NCBI GenBank assembly: GCA_947589175.1 | Contig: CANPZR010000108.1 | Coordinates: forward strand, 1-7,905 | Source of the DNA: an uncultured Lachnospiraceae bacterium | Lineage (GTDB): Bacteria > Bacillota > Clostridia > Lachnospirales > Lachnospiraceae | Length of the DNA stretch: 7,905 nucleotides | Direction: 5' to 3' | Shown here: positions 7,027 to 7,905 of the stretch, piece after piece | Layout: every line of letters begins with the position of its first letter | How positions within the stretch are numbered: the stretch's first letter is position 1 | Made by a program: the position numbers and the translations under genes | The notes under the pieces: model-generated | Database searches by the model: none | The model's input: only the letters and a program-made list of their open reading frames with translations | Told to the model about the DNA's origin: nothing

Positions 7027-7064
7027 CTATCAAATGATGTTTGTATCATCATACTACTTGATAG
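7027..7064. promoter_or_regulatory. Nested inverted repeats, probable operator of the Xre-ART operon
   Basis: CTATCAA (7027-7033) pairs with TTGATAG (7058-7064), and inside it ATGATG (7034-7039) pairs with CATCAT (7047-7052). The dyads cover the -10 box and the expected transcription start of the minus-strand promoter, and end beside the ribosome site. This is where an Xre-type autorepressor would be expected to bind. The binding itself is inference. Confidence 0.6.
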
Positions 7065-7076
7065 TCTCTTTGTCAA
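7048..7076 (-). promoter_or_regulatory. Sigma-A promoter of the Xre-ART operon
   Basis: On the minus strand TTGACA (7076-7071) is followed after exactly 17 bp by TATGAT (7053-7048), one mismatch from the full consensus. It lies about 35 bp upstream of the TTG start at 7014. The -10 box is embedded in the nested dyads at 7027-7064, which suggests autoregulation. Confidence 0.82.
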
Positions 7077-7096
7077 TATTCGAGGAGAACCTGCTC

Positions 7097-7231
7097 CTCC
7101 AAACAATAGTAAATTCTGCCATTTATGCCATGCAGATGTTACAAAATGAAATGACGGGAGAAACAGAACGCGTGGGATCTACTTCTGACGATGATGTGAT
7201 GGCTCTTGGCAGAGAATTACGAAATGAGGAT
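7097..7231 (+). pseudogene. Possible C-terminal remnant of a Phd/RelB-type antitoxin
   Basis: On the plus strand the frame reads AIYAMQMLQNEMTGETERVG, then STSDDDVMALGRELRNED. This acidic helical pattern (QxEMxGEAERxGLxSEDDVxxLxxELR in general form) is what I recall from the tails of Phd/YefM- or RelB-like antitoxins of gut Clostridia. There is no DNA-binding N-terminus, no start with a ribosome site and no proper stop. Past about 7232 the frame runs into the unrelated 45-bp repeat. It is therefore best read as a broken gene end. The family assignment is from memory and weak. The rest of the 7065-7381 stretch holds only the 45-bp repeat and no gene I can support. Confidence 0.35.
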
Positions 7232-7234
7232 GTT

Positions 7235-7279
7235 TCAATTTCCTTTGCCAGTGCGGCTCCGTCTTTTCTGCGGGCGGCG
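7235..7279. repeat. 45-bp direct repeat, copy 2, outside any convincing gene
   Basis: Matches 6224-6268 at 41 of 45 positions in the same orientation. Read on the minus strand it still encodes AARRKDGAALAKEIE, in frame with the copy in the Xre-ART tail but without the rest of that protein. The changes are mostly conservative at the protein level (Glu to Asp, Val to Ala), which suggests decay from a related gene's end rather than a recent copy. Confidence 0.85.
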
Positions 7280-7381
7280 TACCCCGCAAGCCCGGTTCCG
7301 AGCAATGGCAGGTATAGAGTCATGTTTTTTTCCCCAGCCCCATATGCGGAGCAGCGGATTTTTTTTCTGCATATCAGTTCC

Positions 7382-7567
7382 TTATTTTGTCACATTGTTT
7401 ACATTATAATATTTTATTAACTTCCAACCTTGTTCTGTAGCACCTGAAAAATCATAAAGCATAGCTTTTTTAGCATTTGAATCTAAATTATTTGAATTTA
7501 TATTATCCTTTAATCCATTTACACTTTTAATAAAATTAAAGAACTTTAAATCAAATCTTGATGCCAT
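7382..7567 (-). CDS. Small AT-rich gene, 61-aa protein of unknown function
   Basis: The ATG at 7567 is preceded by AGGAGGTG with a 7-nt spacer, an almost ideal Shine-Dalgarno, which is the main reason to call this a real gene. The 61-residue product begins MASRFDLKFFNFIKSVNGLK and ends IKYYNVNNVTK. It has many Asn and Lys, no Cys, no signal peptide, no membrane segment and no motif I recognise. A 25-codon ORF upstream overlaps its start by 17 nt, so translation may be coupled. The AT-rich composition differs sharply from the Xre-ART operon to the left. It could be a small cargo gene of a mobile element or a peptide gene; no function can be assigned. No clear terminator follows it. Confidence 0.6.
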   Translation of the reverse strand: MASRFDLKFFNFIKSVNGLKDNINSNNLDSNAKKAMLYDFSGATEQGWKLIKYYNVNNVTK

Positions 7568-7628
7568 TTTTAATCACCTCCTGAATAAATGTTTTATTAT
7601 CAATCATGTCCATACATATTATATCCAT
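7551..7628 (-). CDS. 25-codon upstream ORF overlapping the 61-aa gene
   Basis: A short frame, MDIICMDMIDNKTFIQEVIK followed by NGIKI, starts at the ATG at 7628 with GGGAG 8 nt upstream. In-frame GTG and TTG codons lie a little further upstream. Its stop at 7551 is inside the 61-aa gene, and the strong Shine-Dalgarno of that gene lies within it. This is the layout of a leader or coupling peptide. It may equally be chance in AT-rich DNA. Confidence 0.35.
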   Translation of the reverse strand: MDIICMDMIDNKTFIQEVIKNGIKI

Positions 7629-7734
7629 AACCACCGCTCCCTTTATCAACTCTCCTTATTATAAAATAGATTCAATTTGCTATTCATTAGTTCATGTCTT
7701 TTTCGCGAATATTTTCTTATTTTTAAGAATATCT

Positions 7735-7743
7735 ATTATATCA
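7735..7743 (-). promoter_or_regulatory. Possible extended -10 promoter
   Basis: On the minus strand TGATATAAT gives a perfect TATAAT (7740-7735) with an upstream TG at the extended -10 position. No good -35 box stands 16-18 bp before it. It could drive the 25-codon and 61-aa ORFs, as an alternative to the promoter at 7785-7812. Confidence 0.35.
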
Positions 7744-7780
7744 CAACGTAGAAACCCGTCCTCACAGAACATGCGTCTGT

Positions 7781-7905
7781 CTAGACTATACTCTTGTCAA
7801 ATTTATTGTCAAGTGGTTGTAGCAAAATTTTTTTTAATCGTCCAATTCCCGCTTTTTGTATGTATCTTTCCTTTATTGCAGGCTGACTGGCCACAGGTTC
7901 AGGCC
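7781..7905 (-). CDS. Possible 3' end of a gene entering from the right edge
   Basis: On the minus strand a frame is open from the right edge for 40 codons to a TAG at 7783-7781. It reads PEPVASQPAIKERYIQKAGI, then GRLKKILLQPLDNKFDKSIV. The composition is protein-like (basic, mixed charge), but I recognise no family, and a 40-codon open frame can occur by chance. The promoter candidate at 7785-7812 would lie inside its end. Confidence 0.25.
   Translation of the reverse strand, partial: PEPVASQPAIKERYIQKAGIGRLKKILLQPLDNKFDKSIV
7785..7812 (-). promoter_or_regulatory. Promoter candidate for the small right-end genes
   Basis: TTGACA (7812-7807), a 16-bp spacer and TATAGT (7790-7785) on the minus strand. 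A second TTGACA lies 12 bp downstream (7800-7795), giving a direct repeat TTGTCAA at 7794-7800 and 7806-7812 on the plus strand. It stands about 155 bp upstream of the 25-codon ORF, leaving a long untranslated leader. Confidence 0.5.

Noticed and set aside
7123..7323. 66-aa minus-strand frame starting MTLYLPLLGTGLAGYAARRK
   Set aside because: It contains the 45-bp repeat, then runs antisense through the possible antitoxin remnant. The product changes character after the repeat, so it is a chance frame over debris.
7330..7377. Terminator after the 61-aa gene formed by ATATGC and GCATAT
   Set aside because: The 6-bp arms are separated by about 20 nt and the T-run lies inside the loop, unlike an intrinsic terminator.
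7034..7420. 128-aa plus-strand frame
   Set aside because: It begins in the operator region without a ribosome site and joins unrelated pieces; only the 7097-7231 part looks protein-derived.
1..7905. CRISPR array, tRNA, rRNA or complete insertion sequence
   Set aside because: No regularly spaced repeats, no tRNA-like cloverleaf sequence and no transposase frame were seen on reading both strands.

Overview
The window looks like a stretch of a low-to-mid GC Firmicute, most likely a gut-type Clostridia/Lachnospiraceae genome. This is inferred from protein style, strong AGGAGG-type ribosome sites, TTG starts and Gram-positive promoters; no rRNA or marker gene is present to prove it. Base composition is a mosaic. 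The two-component operon on the left is GC-richer, while the BrnT/BrnA module and the right-hand 500 bases are clearly AT-rich, which suggests several acquisitions.

Left part (1-2987, minus strand): an OmpR-type response regulator, a sensor histidine kinase and a membrane-anchored protein of unknown function that runs off the left edge form one operon-like series. Its 5' end faces a head-to-head BrnT/BrnA toxin-antitoxin operon (3130-3641, plus strand) driven by a perfect TTGACA-17-TATAAT promoter. Behind it lies a short fragment that resembles the C-terminus of the PnuC transporter.

Middle (3877-5716): an acyl-CoA dehydrogenase (minus) and a LysR-type regulator (plus) stand 5' to 5'. Both have lost their N-termini at the same junction near 4860-4880. 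The simplest reading is one deletion that removed both starts and the divergent promoter region between them.

Right part (5730-7076, minus strand): a compact two-gene operon, complete with promoter, nested dyad operator, overlapping genes and a terminator. It encodes an Xre-type helix-turn-helix fused to a DUF3990-like putative ADP-ribosyltransferase domain, then a 140-residue protein of unknown function. This has the layout of a toxin-antitoxin or defence module and is the most interesting system in the window. Upstream of it, 7080-7381 holds debris: a possible antitoxin C-terminal remnant and a 45-bp near-copy of a piece of the Xre-ART gene. The AT-rich right end carries a small unknown gene (61 aa) with a near-perfect Shine-Dalgarno, overlapped by a 25-codon ORF, plus a promoter candidate. 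In total, one intact toxin-antitoxin pair, one probable pair and one possible remnant lie among truncated metabolic genes, as in an eroding accessory region.
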